Counted from the stretch's first letter, positions 23,001 through 30,769 are shown. The stretch is DNA of 51,117 bases from Streptomyces sp. WM4235 (GCF_001279725.1 NZ_LGDE01000428.1:1-51117), one strand, 5' to 3'. Made by a program: numbers and translations. The notes: generated by a model not told the origin, from the letters alone.

Positions 23001-24634
23001 GCGAGGAAGACGCCGAACAGGCCCCTGTCCGGGATCGTGCCGCCGGAGGTTACCGCCAGCCGCTGGGCGCCCGGCCGGCCGGTGATCGTCCCTGCGACCC
23101 GGTCCCACACCACGCGCGGTCGCAGTTCGGCGAACGCGTCCGACGGGTAGCGGCCCGCCAGCATGTCCAGGACCGACGTGAACGCAGAGTCGGGCAGCGC
23201 CGCGAACGGCGCGGCCCGCCGCACCAGGGCCAGCAGGTCGTCCAGTTGCCAGGTGTCCATGGCCGTCATCGCGACCAGCTGCTGGGCCAGGACGTCGAGC
23301 GGATTGGACGGGACGCGCAGCGCCTCGATCGAACCGGTGCGCATCCGCTCGGTGACCACCGCCGCCTGCACCAGGTCCCCCCGGTACTTGGGGAAGACCA
23401 CACCCGTGGAGACCGCGCCCACCTGGTGTCCGGCGCGGCCCACGCGCTGGAGCCCGGAAGCGACCGAGGGCGGGGACTCGACCTGCACCACCAGGTCCAC
23501 CGCGCCCATGTCGATGCCCAGTTCCAGGCTGGAGGTGGCGACCACGGCAGGCAACCGGCCCGCCTTGAGGTCCTCCTCGACCAGCGCCCGCTGTTCCTTC
23601 GACACCGACCCGTGGTGTGCGCGGGCCAGCACCGGCGGGGCGCCCCGCGCGGCCCCCGACTGGGCCATGATCTCCGCCGGCGGGGCGTCCTCGGGCAGCT
23701 TCTCACCCGTGGCGCGCTCGTACGCGATCTCGTTGAGCCGGTTGCAGAGCCGCTCGGCGAGCCGGCGGGAGTTGGCGAACACGATCGTCGAGCGGTGCGC
23801 CTGGACGAGGTCCGCGATCCGCTCCTCCACATGCGGCCAGATGGACGGCTTGTCGCCGCCGTCCTTGCCCTCGGACGCGGGGGAGCCCCCCAACTCGCCC
23901 ATGTCCTGGACGGGGACGACCACCGACAGGTCGAACTCCTTCGTCGAGGGCGGCTGGACGATCTCCACCTTGCCGCGCGGCGCCAGGTACCGGGCCACCT
24001 CGTCCACCGGGCGGACCGTCGCCGACAGGCCGATCCGGCGGGCCGGACGCGGCAGCAGTTCGTCCAACCGCTCCAGCGACAGGGCGAGATGGGCGCCGCG
24101 CTTGGTCCCCGCGACCGCGTGCACCTCGTCCAGGATCACCGTCTCGACGCCCGCCAGGGCGTCCCGGGCGGCCGAGGTCAGCATCAGGAACAGGGACTCG
24201 GGGGTGGTGATCAGGATGTCCGGCGGTCGGGTCACCAGGGACCGGCGCTCGGCGGGCGGGGTGTCCCCGGAACGGATGCCGACCCGGATGTCCGGCTCCG
24301 GCGACCCCAGCCGGACGGACTCCTGCCGGATGCCGGTCAGCGGGCTGCGGAGATTGCGCTCCACGTCGACGGCCAGCGCCTTCAGCGGCGACACGTACAA
24401 CACCCGGCAGCGCTTCTTCGGCTCGGCGGGCGGCGGGACGGACGCCAGCCGGTCGAGGGCCGCCAGGAAGGCCGCCAGGGTCTTCCCGGAGCCGGTGGGC
24501 GCCACGACGAGCACGTCCGATCCGGCGCCGATCGCCCGCCAGGCACCCTCCTGCGCGGCCGTGGGCATGTCGAAGGCCCCCGTGAACCACGAGCGGGTCG
24601 CGGGGGAGAACGAGTCGAGCGCGCTACCGGACAT
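20042..24634 (-). CDS. lhr: Lhr-type ATP-dependent DNA helicase
   Basis: 1530-aa superfamily 2 helicase. Motif I APTGSGKT (Lys51), DEVH box (ILDEVHAV), SAT motif (LSATVR) and motif VI QRVGRAGHQ are all present in the first 480 residues. The rest matches the long C-terminal half of Lhr (winged helix and Lhr core). In mycobacteria Lhr is a 3'-5' translocase acting on RNA:DNA hybrids and is induced by DNA damage. ATG 24634 is preferred: a damage-type promoter element ends six bases before it, giving a leaderless mRNA, and similarity begins at SFSPATRSWF. It is divergent from the AraC regulator. Confidence 0.95.
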   Translation of the reverse strand: MSGSALDSFSPATRSWFTGAFDMPTAAQEGAWRAIGAGSDVLVVAPTGSGKTLAAFLAALDRLASVPPPAEPKKRCRVLYVSPLKALAVDVERNLRSPLTGIRQESVRLGSPEPDIRVGIRSGDTPPAERRSLVTRPPDILITTPESLFLMLTSAARDALAGVETVILDEVHAVAGTKRGAHLALSLERLDELLPRPARRIGLSATVRPVDEVARYLAPRGKVEIVQPPSTKEFDLSVVVPVQDMGELGGSPASEGKDGGDKPSIWPHVEERIADLVQAHRSTIVFANSRRLAERLCNRLNEIAYERATGEKLPEDAPPAEIMAQSGAARGAPPVLARAHHGSVSKEQRALVEEDLKAGRLPAVVATSSLELGIDMGAVDLVVQVESPPSVASGLQRVGRAGHQVGAVSTGVVFPKYRGDLVQAAVVTERMRTGSIEALRVPSNPLDVLAQQLVAMTAMDTWQLDDLLALVRRAAPFAALPDSAFTSVLDMLAGRYPSDAFAELRPRVVWDRVAGTITGRPGAQRLAVTSGGTIPDRGLFGVFLAGADPKKGGGRVGELDEEMVYESRVGDVFTLGTSSWRIEDITRDRVLVSPAPGVPGRLPFWKGDQLGRPLELGRAVGAFLRELGALSDEDARLRLLAAGLDAWASDNVLAYLSEQREACGHVPDDRTIVVERFRDELGDWRVVVHSPFGAQVHAPWALALGARLAERYGMDAQVMHADDGIVLRLPDADLLSMDLLDHDPAQPDRSFEFDDEKAPLGAADVAFDHGEINQIVTDQVGGSALFASRFRECAARALLLPRRSPGKRTPLWQQRQRASQLLQVASEFGSFPIVLEAVRECLQDVFDVPGLTELMGDIEARRVRLVEVTTPEPSPFARSLLFGYVAQFLYEGDSPLAERRAAALSLDSRLLAELLGQAELRELLDASVLEELERELQWLTEDRRAKDAESVADLLRMLGPLTDAELVERGAESSWAGELAAARRAIRVRIGGAEHWAAIEDAGRLRDALGTALPVGVPEAFTEPVKDPLGDLLARYARTHGPFTTAAAAARLGLGGAVTDGALHRLAASGRVVQGEFHPAGIGQEWCDAAVLRRLRRRSLAALRQELEPVPPTALATFLPQWQHLGGTLRGIDGLARAVEQLQGAPVPASALERLILPSRVAGYSPTLLDELTTTGEVIWAGAGALPGKDGWVSLYLAETAPLLLPPAHPLETTPIHQAVLDALSGGYGLFFRQLTEAVRAGHPAVSDAELSSAVWDLAWSGRLTNDTLAPLRSLLGSGRTAGATAHRARRTVPRGRYGTLGATVSRTGPPTVSGRWSLLPTHAPDPTHRAHALARTLLDRHGVVTRGAVAAEGVQGGFSAVYRVLSAFEDSGQARRGYVVEGLGAAQFAMDGAVDRLRAAERTPPPLAAVVLAAADPANAYGAALPWPEPPADATHKPGRKAGSLVVLVDGELTLYLERGGKTLLAWPPAEDPRLAAATAALVAASRAGTVPALTVERINAAPALTSPLGPALEAAGFHATPRGLRLRN

Positions 24635-24640
24635 GCCCCC

Positions 24641-24663
24641 ATCGTGCACCCGGCCACTGACAA
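24641..24663 (-). promoter_or_regulatory. RecA-NDp-like (PafBC-type) damage promoter of lhr
   Basis: Minus strand: TTGTCAGTG (24655-24663), exactly 8 bases, then CACGAT (24641-24646), then six bases to ATG 24634. The mycobacterial RecA-independent damage promoter is TTGTCRGTG-N8-TAnnnT; only the first base of the -10 differs. The same element precedes recA in this window. Confidence 0.7.
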
Positions 24664-24714
24664 CCGGCCGGACCTGCGCAAACGTGCCGCGCTCCCGGGG
24701 CGCAGAATGGGGGG

Positions 24715-25563
24715 ATGGGCACGGACGAGGGCCGCCGGGAATGGGCACGGCACTGGCGGCACGCGGAGCTGCCGGGCCTGGACCTGCTGCGCGCCCACTA
24801 CGTACGGCACACCTTCCCGCGCCACGCCCACGACGGCTACGTCATCGCGGCCGTCACCGGCGGCATCGAGGAGATCGGCCTGCCCGGCACCACCCTGCGC
24901 GCCGGCCCGGGCAGCGTGGTCCTGATCAACCCCGAGGTCCCGCACACGGCCCGCGCCGGCGTTCCCGAGGGCTGGGCGTACGCCACCCTCTACCCGTCCC
25001 GGGAGCTGATCACCGAGGTCGCCGCCGAGATCGGCACCCTGCGGGGAACGCCGGGCTTCACGGTCGACATGGTCACCGATCCGCACACCTCCCGGGTGAT
25101 CGCCGAGGTGCACCGGGCCGCCGAGGCCGGCAACGCGCTGGCCGCCGACACCCTGCTGCGGGGCGCGGTCGCACGGATGCTGACCCGGCACGCCGGACCG
25201 CTGCCGGCCCGCGAGTCGCGCCGGGCGGGCGCCTCGGACGCCGAACGGGCCCGGAGCGTCCTGGAGGACCGGATGGCCGAGCCGCCCTCGCTGGAGGGGC
25301 TGGCGACGGAACTGGGCACGAGCCCGTTCGCCCTGCTGCGGGCCTTCCGGGAGCGGTACGGAATGCCCCCGCACACCTGGCTCACCGACGCCCGGGTCCG
25401 CCGGGCGCGCCGGCTGCTGGACGCGGGCACCCCGCCCGCCGAGGCGGCGGTCGCCGTCGGCTTCACCGACCAGCCGCACCTGAACCGCCACTTCACCCGG
25501 ATCGTGGGCGTGCCCCCGGGCGCCTACCGGCGGGAGCGGGCCGCCTGGGGCCCCGTCCCGTAG
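24715..25563 (+). CDS. AraC-family transcriptional regulator
   Basis: 282-aa regulator. The N-terminal half is a cupin-like sensing domain (FPRHAHDGYVIAAV, GPGSVVLINPEVPHT). The C-terminal half has the two AraC helix-turn-helices (LEGLATELGTSPFALLRAFRE and AVAVGFTDQPHLNRHFTRIVG, then PGAYRR). ATG 24715 lies after GGGGGG-rich sequence. The azlCD pair follows by about 100 bp on the same strand, so it probably controls that pair; many actinobacterial azlCD operons have such an AraC gene beside them. The ligand is unknown. Confidence 0.9.
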   Translation: MGTDEGRREWARHWRHAELPGLDLLRAHYVRHTFPRHAHDGYVIAAVTGGIEEIGLPGTTLRAGPGSVVLINPEVPHTARAGVPEGWAYATLYPSRELITEVAAEIGTLRGTPGFTVDMVTDPHTSRVIAEVHRAAEAGNALAADTLLRGAVARMLTRHAGPLPARESRRAGASDAERARSVLEDRMAEPPSLEGLATELGTSPFALLRAFRERYGMPPHTWLTDARVRRARRLLDAGTPPAEAAVAVGFTDQPHLNRHFTRIVGVPPGAYRRERAAWGPVP

Positions 25564-25662
25564 GCGGCGGGTCCGCGCCCGAGGCGAGAAGGACGGAACG
25601 CGGGGATCCGGGCCGCAAGAACGTACAAGACCGGACCGTCCCTCCCCGCTTAGGTTCGCGGG

Positions 25663-26379
25663 GTGGGAGAACATCAGATGGTGATACGAGAGGCCCCCGA
25701 CGAAGGGGTCGTCGACAAGCCGCGGGCCGCCGTCGTCCGGGACGCCCTCGGTGTCGGCGTGGCCGTCGGGCTGTCCGGATTCGCGTTCGGCGTGACGGCG
25801 GCCGGGGCGGGCGTCAGCGTGCTCCAGGCCTGCGTGCTGAGCCTGCTGGTGTTCACCGGGGCCTCGCAGTTCGCGCTGGTCGGGGCGCTGGCGGCGGGCG
25901 GGAACCCGTTCACCGCCGCCGCCGGGGCCTTCTTCCTCGGCACCCGCAACGCCTTCTACGGGCTGCGGCTGTCCCAGCTGCTGGCCCTCCCCAAGGCGGT
26001 ACGGCCCTTCGCCGCGCACTGGGTGATCGACGAGACCACCGCGGTGGCCCTGGCCCAGCCCGACCGGAAGTCGGCGCGACTCGGCTTCACCGTGACCGGG
26101 CTGACCCTGTACGCCCTCTGGAACCTGACCACGCTGCTGGGCGCCCTCGGCGCCGAGGCCATCGGGGACACCCGCGTGTGGGGTCTGGACGCCGCCGGGC
26201 CCGCCGTGTTCCTGGCCCTGCTCGCGCCGATGCTGAAGACCTCCACCGAGCGGGCGGTGGCCGCCCTCGCCCTGGTGCTCGGGCTGGGCCTGCTGCCCGT
26301 GCTGCCCTCCGGGGTGCCCGTGCTGATCGCGGCGCTGGCCGCGCCGATCGTGCTGTGGATGAAGGGACGCCGCTCGTGA
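25663..26379 (+). CDS. azlC: AzlC-family branched-chain amino acid exporter subunit
   Basis: 238-aa membrane protein with about seven hydrophobic helices. It carries the family motifs GASQFALVG and GTRNAFYGL. With AzlD it forms a two-part exporter related to BrnFE, which exports branched-chain amino acids and methionine. GTG 25663 is chosen since a -10-like TAGGTT ends six bases upstream (leaderless); ATG 25678, with GGGAG upstream, is the other candidate and would remove only five residues. The stop overlaps the azlD start (GTGA). Confidence 0.9.
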   Translation: MGEHQMVIREAPDEGVVDKPRAAVVRDALGVGVAVGLSGFAFGVTAAGAGVSVLQACVLSLLVFTGASQFALVGALAAGGNPFTAAAGAFFLGTRNAFYGLRLSQLLALPKAVRPFAAHWVIDETTAVALAQPDRKSARLGFTVTGLTLYALWNLTTLLGALGAEAIGDTRVWGLDAAGPAVFLALLAPMLKTSTERAVAALALVLGLGLLPVLPSGVPVLIAALAAPIVLWMKGRRS

Positions 26380-26684
26380 ACGTCTGGATCGCCATCGCGG
26401 TGACCGTCGTCGGCTGCTACGCGGTCAAACTCGTCGGTCTCCTCGTCCCCGCCGAGGCCCTGGAACGGCCCTCGGTACGCCAACTCGCCGCGCTGCTGCC
26501 CGTCGCCCTGCTCGCCGCGCTCACCGCCCAGCAGACCTTCAGCACCGGGCAGGAACTGGTACTGGACGCCCGGGCCGCAGGGCTGGCCGCCGCCGGGATC
26601 GCCCTGCTGCTGCGTGCCCCGTTCCTGGTGGTGGTCGGGGCCGCGGTCGCCGTCACCGCGGGGCTGCGGGCCCTGACCGGGTGA
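26376..26684 (+). CDS. azlD: AzlD-family branched-chain amino acid exporter subunit
   Basis: 102-aa, three- to four-helix membrane protein (NVWIAIAVTVVGCYAVKLVG at the N-terminus). GTG 26376 overlaps the azlC stop by four bases, so the two subunits are translationally coupled. The last 32 bases overlap the 3' end of the convergent toroid-protein gene. Confidence 0.9.
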   Translation: MNVWIAIAVTVVGCYAVKLVGLLVPAEALERPSVRQLAALLPVALLAALTAQQTFSTGQELVLDARAAGLAAAGIALLLRAPFLVVVGAAVAVTAGLRALTG

Positions 26685-27636
26685 CCGGGGCGAGCGGACG
26701 ACCGTACGCCCGCAGGGTCAGCAGCGCCTCGACCGTGGCGATGGGCCGTCGCTCCAGGGAACTGCCCGGGGCCCAGGCCCTGCGACGCACCGGCCAACCG
26801 CCGTCCTGCTGCTGCTCGGCCGTGAGGAAGTCCAGGGCGCGCTCCATCTCCGCGTCGGTGAACCACCCCCGCGCCAGCGACTCCGGGCGGCGCGCGAAGT
26901 CGTACGGGAACAGCCGTTCGCCCGGCGCGTAGCCCGCGGCCGGAGGCTGCTCCTCGCGGCGTTCCGGATCCAGCACGACGAGCCCCCGCTCCCGCACCAG
27001 CCGCCCGAGCCGGTCCGCGGCCGCCGCCGCGCGCCCCCGGTCGGGCACCCCGTCGAGGAAGGCGACCGCGCTCTGGATCTCGTACGGATGCGAGTGGCGC
27101 AGGGTCTCGACCCGGTCCCAACAGAAGTCCGTGGCCCGGAACAGCCACGCGTGCCAGACCCGGTTGCGGTGGAGCAGGCCGACGACGGGCCCCGTGGTCA
27201 GCAGCTCGCTCGGGGGATCGTCGCGCATCGGGTGGTAGGGGGCCGCCGGGTAGTCGCGCGGGGCCGGGAAGACCAGGGGGAGCGCGCCCTCCGGGGTGGA
27301 GACCAGGGTCAGGTGGCGGCAGAGCCGCTCGATGCGCCGGCCCGTGCAGCGGCCCAGGGCGTCGAGGACGCGCAGGGCGTGCGCGGTGTGCAGGGGCTGG
27401 CTCAGCGGGCCGCGCAGGTCCGGGTCCAGCGCGTGACCGTAGCCCCCGTCCTCGCCCAGGTACGCGCCGAGGGCGGCGTCCACCGCGTCGGCGTCCCCGC
27501 CGAGGAAGTGGAACGCGAACCGGCGCTGCTCCAGCACCCGGGCGGTGAGCCAGATGAACTGCTCGGCACGGGCCAGCGGGGCGGTCGGCGCCGGTGACGC
27601 CGCCGGGGCCAGCGAGGAAGCTTCGTCTCCAGGCAT
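26653..27636 (-). CDS. Alpha/alpha-toroid protein (prenyltransferase/squalene-cyclase-like repeats), unknown function
   Basis: 327-aa protein without a signal peptide. QW-like helical repeats are visible (GEDGGYGHALDPDLRG, then QPLHTAHALRVLDALGR; near the C-terminus EQQQDGGWPVRRRAW and TVEALLTLRAYG), suggesting the helical barrel of terpene cyclases and prenyltransferase beta subunits. The DXDD acid motif of cyclases is not seen, so catalysis is doubtful. ATG 27636 is the natural start. The 3' end overlaps azlD. It is divergent from the DUF3046 gene. Confidence 0.8.
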   Translation of the reverse strand: MPGDEASSLAPAASPAPTAPLARAEQFIWLTARVLEQRRFAFHFLGGDADAVDAALGAYLGEDGGYGHALDPDLRGPLSQPLHTAHALRVLDALGRCTGRRIERLCRHLTLVSTPEGALPLVFPAPRDYPAAPYHPMRDDPPSELLTTGPVVGLLHRNRVWHAWLFRATDFCWDRVETLRHSHPYEIQSAVAFLDGVPDRGRAAAAADRLGRLVRERGLVVLDPERREEQPPAAGYAPGERLFPYDFARRPESLARGWFTDAEMERALDFLTAEQQQDGGWPVRRRAWAPGSSLERRPIATVEALLTLRAYGRPLAPVTRSGPAAPR

Positions 27637-27717
27637 GCGTGAAACCGTAGGGCGCACGGATGCGGCGGCGGGGCCCGAACGCGGTCGGTGCACTCTCCGG
27701 GGCGCGATACTGGTGGC

Positions 27718-27912
27718 ATGCGGTTGACGATTTTCTGGGAACGGATGGCCGAGCACTTCGGCGCGGGCTACGCGGACTCCTTCGCGCGCGACCACGTCAT
27801 GACGGAACTCGGCGGACGCACCGTCCACCAGGCCCTCGACGCCGGCTGGGAGGCCAAGGACGTGTGGCGCGCGGTGTGCGCGGCGATGGACGTGCCGGCC
27901 TCGCTGCGCTGA
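27718..27912 (+). CDS. DUF3046 protein
   Basis: 64-aa conserved actinobacterial protein (LTIFWERMAEHFG, DHVMTELGGRTVHQALDAG, AKDVWRAVCAAMDVP). The function is unknown; the family often lies near recA in actinobacteria, as here. ATG 27718 follows GGTGGC, a weak ribosome site. Confidence 0.9.
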   Translation: MRLTIFWERMAEHFGAGYADSFARDHVMTELGGRTVHQALDAGWEAKDVWRAVCAAMDVPASLR

Positions 27913-27963
27913 GCCGCACGCCCGTTTCCTCACAAGCGCCGCAGGTGGGACACACTGGGCGGC

Positions 27964-29178
27964 GTGGCAGCGACAGAAGAGACGACCGAACAGCCCGCGC
28001 CGGCCCCCGCCGATCCCGAAGACCGGCCGCGTGACGGCGGCCCGGACCGGGTGCCGTCGCCCGCAGGGGGCCCGGCCGAGGCGCGGATGCCGCGGTGGTT
28101 GCCGCGCGCGGTGATCCTCGTACTGGCCCTGGTCGCCTGTTTCCAACTCGGCAGCTGGGCCTTCCATCAGCTCATCGGGCTGCTCGTCAACATCCTGATC
28201 GCCTTCTTCCTCGCCCTCGCGATAGAGCCCGCGGTGGCGCGGATGGCGGCCCGCGGCATGCGCCGCGGGTTCGCCACCTTCCTGGTCTACCTGGGCGTTC
28301 TCGTCGCGACCGCGGGATTCGTCGCGCTGCTCGGCTCGATGCTCGCCGGGCAGATCGTGGACATGGTGGAGGGCTTCCCGAAGTACCTGGACTCGGTGAT
28401 CGGATCGATCAACGACACCTTCCACACCGAACTGTCCCGGCTGTCGATCCAGGACAGCCTGCTGCACTCGGACTGGTTGCAGAAGTACGTGCAGAACAGT
28501 GCGACCGGCGTGCTCGACGTGTCCGCCACCGTCCTCGGCGGACTCTTCAGGCTGCTGACGATCGGGCTGTTCTCCTTCTACTTCGCCGCGGACGGTCCGC
28601 GACTGCGGCGCGCGCTGTGCTCCGTGCTGCCGCCCGGCAAGCAGTCGGAGGTGCTGCGCGCCTGGGAGATCGCCGTCGCCAAGACGGGCGGGTACCTCTA
28701 CTCGCGCGGGCTGATGGCGCTGATCTCCGGGATCGCGCACTACATCCTGTTCGCGGTCCTCGGTGTGCCCTACGCGCCCGCCCTCGCGGTGTGGGTGGGG
28801 CTGGTGTCCCAGTTCATCCCCACCATCGGTACCTACCTGGCGGGCGCGCTGCCGATGCTGATCGCCTTCACGATCGACCCCTGGTACGCGCTGTACGTCC
28901 TCGGGTTCGTGGTGGTCTACCAGCAGTTCGAGAACTACGTGCTCCAGCCCAAGCTGACGTCGCGGACCGTGGACATCCATCCGGCGGTCGCCTTCGGCTC
29001 GGTCATCGCGGGCACCGCCCTGCTCGGCGCGGTCGGGGCGCTCATCGCGATCCCCGCCGTCGCCACGCTCCAGGCCTTCCTCGGCGCGTACGTGAAGCGG
29101 TACGAGCTGACGGAGGGCGCGGACGCGTCTACTTCTTCCCGTCCGCGTCGGCGAGTACGGCTGCCAGGGCTTCGGTGA
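27964..29178 (+). CDS. AI-2E family transporter (PerM/TqsA-like permease)
   Basis: 404-aa membrane protein with about eight helices in the AI-2E exporter pattern (ILIAFFLALAIEPAVARMA; the conserved tail region GLVSQFIPTIGTYLAG, and YQQFENYVLQPKLTSRTVDIHP). A 50-residue acidic/Pro-rich cytosolic N-terminus precedes the first helix. The transported substrate is unknown; the family name comes from E. coli TqsA. GTG 27964 has CACACT seven bases upstream and may be leaderless. The last 50 bases overlap the convergent HTH/Clp-N gene. Confidence 0.88.
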   Translation: MAATEETTEQPAPAPADPEDRPRDGGPDRVPSPAGGPAEARMPRWLPRAVILVLALVACFQLGSWAFHQLIGLLVNILIAFFLALAIEPAVARMAARGMRRGFATFLVYLGVLVATAGFVALLGSMLAGQIVDMVEGFPKYLDSVIGSINDTFHTELSRLSIQDSLLHSDWLQKYVQNSATGVLDVSATVLGGLFRLLTIGLFSFYFAADGPRLRRALCSVLPPGKQSEVLRAWEIAVAKTGGYLYSRGLMALISGIAHYILFAVLGVPYAPALAVWVGLVSQFIPTIGTYLAGALPMLIAFTIDPWYALYVLGFVVVYQQFENYVLQPKLTSRTVDIHPAVAFGSVIAGTALLGAVGALIAIPAVATLQAFLGAYVKRYELTEGADASTSSRPRRRVRLPGLR

Positions 29179-29893
29179 CGTTCGCCTCGACGCCGGCCTT
29201 GTCGACGCCCAGGCCGCTCAGCACGCCCTCGCCGTTCTCCAGCTCCAGCAGGGCGAGCAGGAGGTGCTCGGTACCGACGAAGTTGTGGCCCAGCCGCAGG
29301 GCCTCGCGGAAGGTGAGCTCCAGGGCCTTCTTGGCGCCGGCGTCGAAGGGGACGAGGTCGGGTACCTCCGCGACGGCCTCCGGCAGCGCCGCGCCGGCGG
29401 CGGCGCGGACGTCGTCCGTCGCGACCCGCTGGGCCCGCAGGGCCCGAGCGGCGAGCGACTCGGGGTCCGCGAGCAGACCGAGGACCAGGTGCTCGGTGCG
29501 GATCTCGGTGTTGCCTGCGGCGCGGGCCTCGTTCTGCGCGGTCATCACGACATTGCGGGCGCGGGGGGTGAATCGGGCGAAGCCCTGCGCGGAGTCGAGG
29601 TCGCCTTCGGCGCCGTCGCCCTTGTCGCTCTTGGGGACGAAGCGCTTCTGGGCGGCCTGGCGGGTGACGCCCATGCTGCGGCCGATGTCGGTCCAGGAGG
29701 CGCCGGAGCGGCGGGCCTGGTCGACGAAGTGGCCGATGAGGTGATCGGCGACGTCCCCGAGCGCCTCGGCGGCGACGACGGCGCCGCTGAGCTGCTCCAG
29801 GGTGTCGGAGTGGACCTTCTTGATGGCCTCGATGAGGTCGTCGAGGCGTACCGGATTGGTCATGCGAACGGGTTCCACGGGAGGGTTCGTCAT
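29129..29893 (-). CDS. HTH and Clp-N domain protein (no AAA+ module)
   Basis: 254-aa protein. The N-terminal third is helical with a helix-turn-helix-like segment (SWTDIGRSMGVTRQAAQKRF). After a charged linker come two Clp N-terminal repeats (ARNVVMTAQNEA ... TEHLVLGLLADPES and ALELTFREALRLG ... TEHLLLALLELENGEG), the adaptor-binding fold of ClpA/ClpC. There is no ATPase. Such proteins may sense or bind Clp substrates and act on DNA. ATG 29893 is chosen because a TTGACA/TACGGT promoter ends seven bases before it (leaderless); ATG 29863 is the alternative. Its promoter carries a palindrome, so it may repress itself. Confidence 0.87.
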   Translation of the reverse strand: MTNPPVEPVRMTNPVRLDDLIEAIKKVHSDTLEQLSGAVVAAEALGDVADHLIGHFVDQARRSGASWTDIGRSMGVTRQAAQKRFVPKSDKGDGAEGDLDSAQGFARFTPRARNVVMTAQNEARAAGNTEIRTEHLVLGLLADPESLAARALRAQRVATDDVRAAAGAALPEAVAEVPDLVPFDAGAKKALELTFREALRLGHNFVGTEHLLLALLELENGEGVLSGLGVDKAGVEANVTEALAAVLADADGKK

Positions 29894-29900
29894 GGAGGCA

Positions 29901-29955
29901 ACCGTAGGTTGACAGTCACGCGACTGTCAACCATGGGTTGTCACTCGCGTGACTG
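29901..29955 (-). promoter_or_regulatory. Promoter and nested palindromes of the HTH/Clp-N gene
   Basis: Minus strand -35 TTGACA (29925-29930), 18-bp spacer, -10 TACGGT (29901-29906). A perfect palindrome with arms GTTGACAGTC (29908-29917) and GACTGTCAAC (29922-29931) fills the spacer and -35. A second inverted repeat pairs AGTCACGCGA with TCGCGTGACT further upstream (to 29954), and GTCAC/GTGAC at 29940-29953 repeats the motif. Confidence 0.7.
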
Positions 29956-30109
29956 GCCGCGGCCCCGACCGGGGGTCGGCGCGGTCGGATCGGGAGAGGT
30001 GCGGCGTGCCCGCAGGGCCGACTGCCACGTTCGGCGCGCCACGTTCCGTATCGGATCGGCTACGTTACGCACGTGCGCGATGGGCGCGCCCGGAGTGGAG
30101 GAGACCGCA

Positions 30110-30532
30110 GTGACGACATCGGAAGACGAGCGGACGGGCGGCCCCGAGGCCCGGCTCGGATTCGAGCCCGGCCAGGTCGTCCAGGAGATCGGCCTGGGCG
30201 ACGACGTCGACGAGGAGCTGCGCGCGGGCATCGCGCGGGTCATCGGCCAGGAATTGGTCGGCGAGGACTACGACGACGTCGTGGACGTCGTCCTCCTGTG
30301 GTTCCGGGAGGAGGACGGCGACCTCACCGACGGGCTCGTCGACTGCATCGCGCTGCTGGAGGACGGTGGCGTGATCTGGCTCCTCACCCCGAAGGTCGGG
30401 CTGGACGGACACGTGGAGCCGAGCGACATCGCCGAGGCCGTGACGACGGCCGGCCTCTCGCAGGCCCGACCCGTCAGCGTGACCAAGCGCTGGGCCGGAG
30501 CCAGGCTCACCACCCCCAAGTCCCGGAGGTAG
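30110..30532 (+). CDS. DUF3052 protein
   Basis: 140-aa acidic cytosolic protein, conserved in actinobacteria, function unknown. Recognisable motifs are LGFEPGQVVQEIG, DDYDDVVDVVLLWFREEDGDL-like acidic core and DGGVIWLLTPK. GTG 30110 has a strong GGAGGAG six bases upstream. A TACGTT hexamer at 30061-30066 may be the -10. The gene is followed by a strong terminator. Confidence 0.88.
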   Translation: MTTSEDERTGGPEARLGFEPGQVVQEIGLGDDVDEELRAGIARVIGQELVGEDYDDVVDVVLLWFREEDGDLTDGLVDCIALLEDGGVIWLLTPKVGLDGHVEPSDIAEAVTTAGLSQARPVSVTKRWAGARLTTPKSRR

Positions 30533-30559
30533 GGCGGGCGGCGGCGACGTTTGTCCGGT

Positions 30560-30596
30560 GACCGGTCGACCCATCCGAGGGATGGGTCGACCGGTC
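30560..30596 (+). terminator. Terminator after the DUF3052 gene
   Basis: Perfect 17-bp inverted repeat (GACCGGTCGACCCATCC at 30560-30576 and its complement at 30580-30596) with a GAG loop, followed by TCTC. One of the strongest hairpins in the window. Confidence 0.85.
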
Positions 30597-30731
30597 TCTC
30601 GCGTTCGGTCGCGTCGCGTCGGCGGGCGGGATCGCGCGGGGGTGTGGGGGTTCGGATCCGGCCACCCCTTCGGTGATAACGCCTTTCGTCGACTCGCCAC
30701 GCCCTCTTGTGGGTTGGTCGTGACCTCTTAA

Positions 30732-30769
30732 CAATGCGCATGACAACCGAAGGATCTTCGGTCGCATTG
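30732..30769. promoter_or_regulatory. Nested inverted repeats upstream of the protease gene
   Basis: An inner pair ACCGAAG/CTTCGGT (30746-30752, 30756-30762) and an outer pair CAATGCG/CGCATTG (30732-30738, 30763-30769), with CATGACA unpaired on one side. It could be an operator or a 5'-leader structure. Confidence 0.45.

Noticed and set aside
20984..24925. 1313-codon plus-strand frame opposite lhr
   Set aside because: Antisense shadow of an intact helicase; Gln/Gly/Arg-rich without motifs.
27637..28980. N-terminal extension of the toroid protein up to 28980
   Set aside because: The extra residues are antisense to the DUF3046 and AI-2E genes and look non-coding; ATG 27636 is the natural start.
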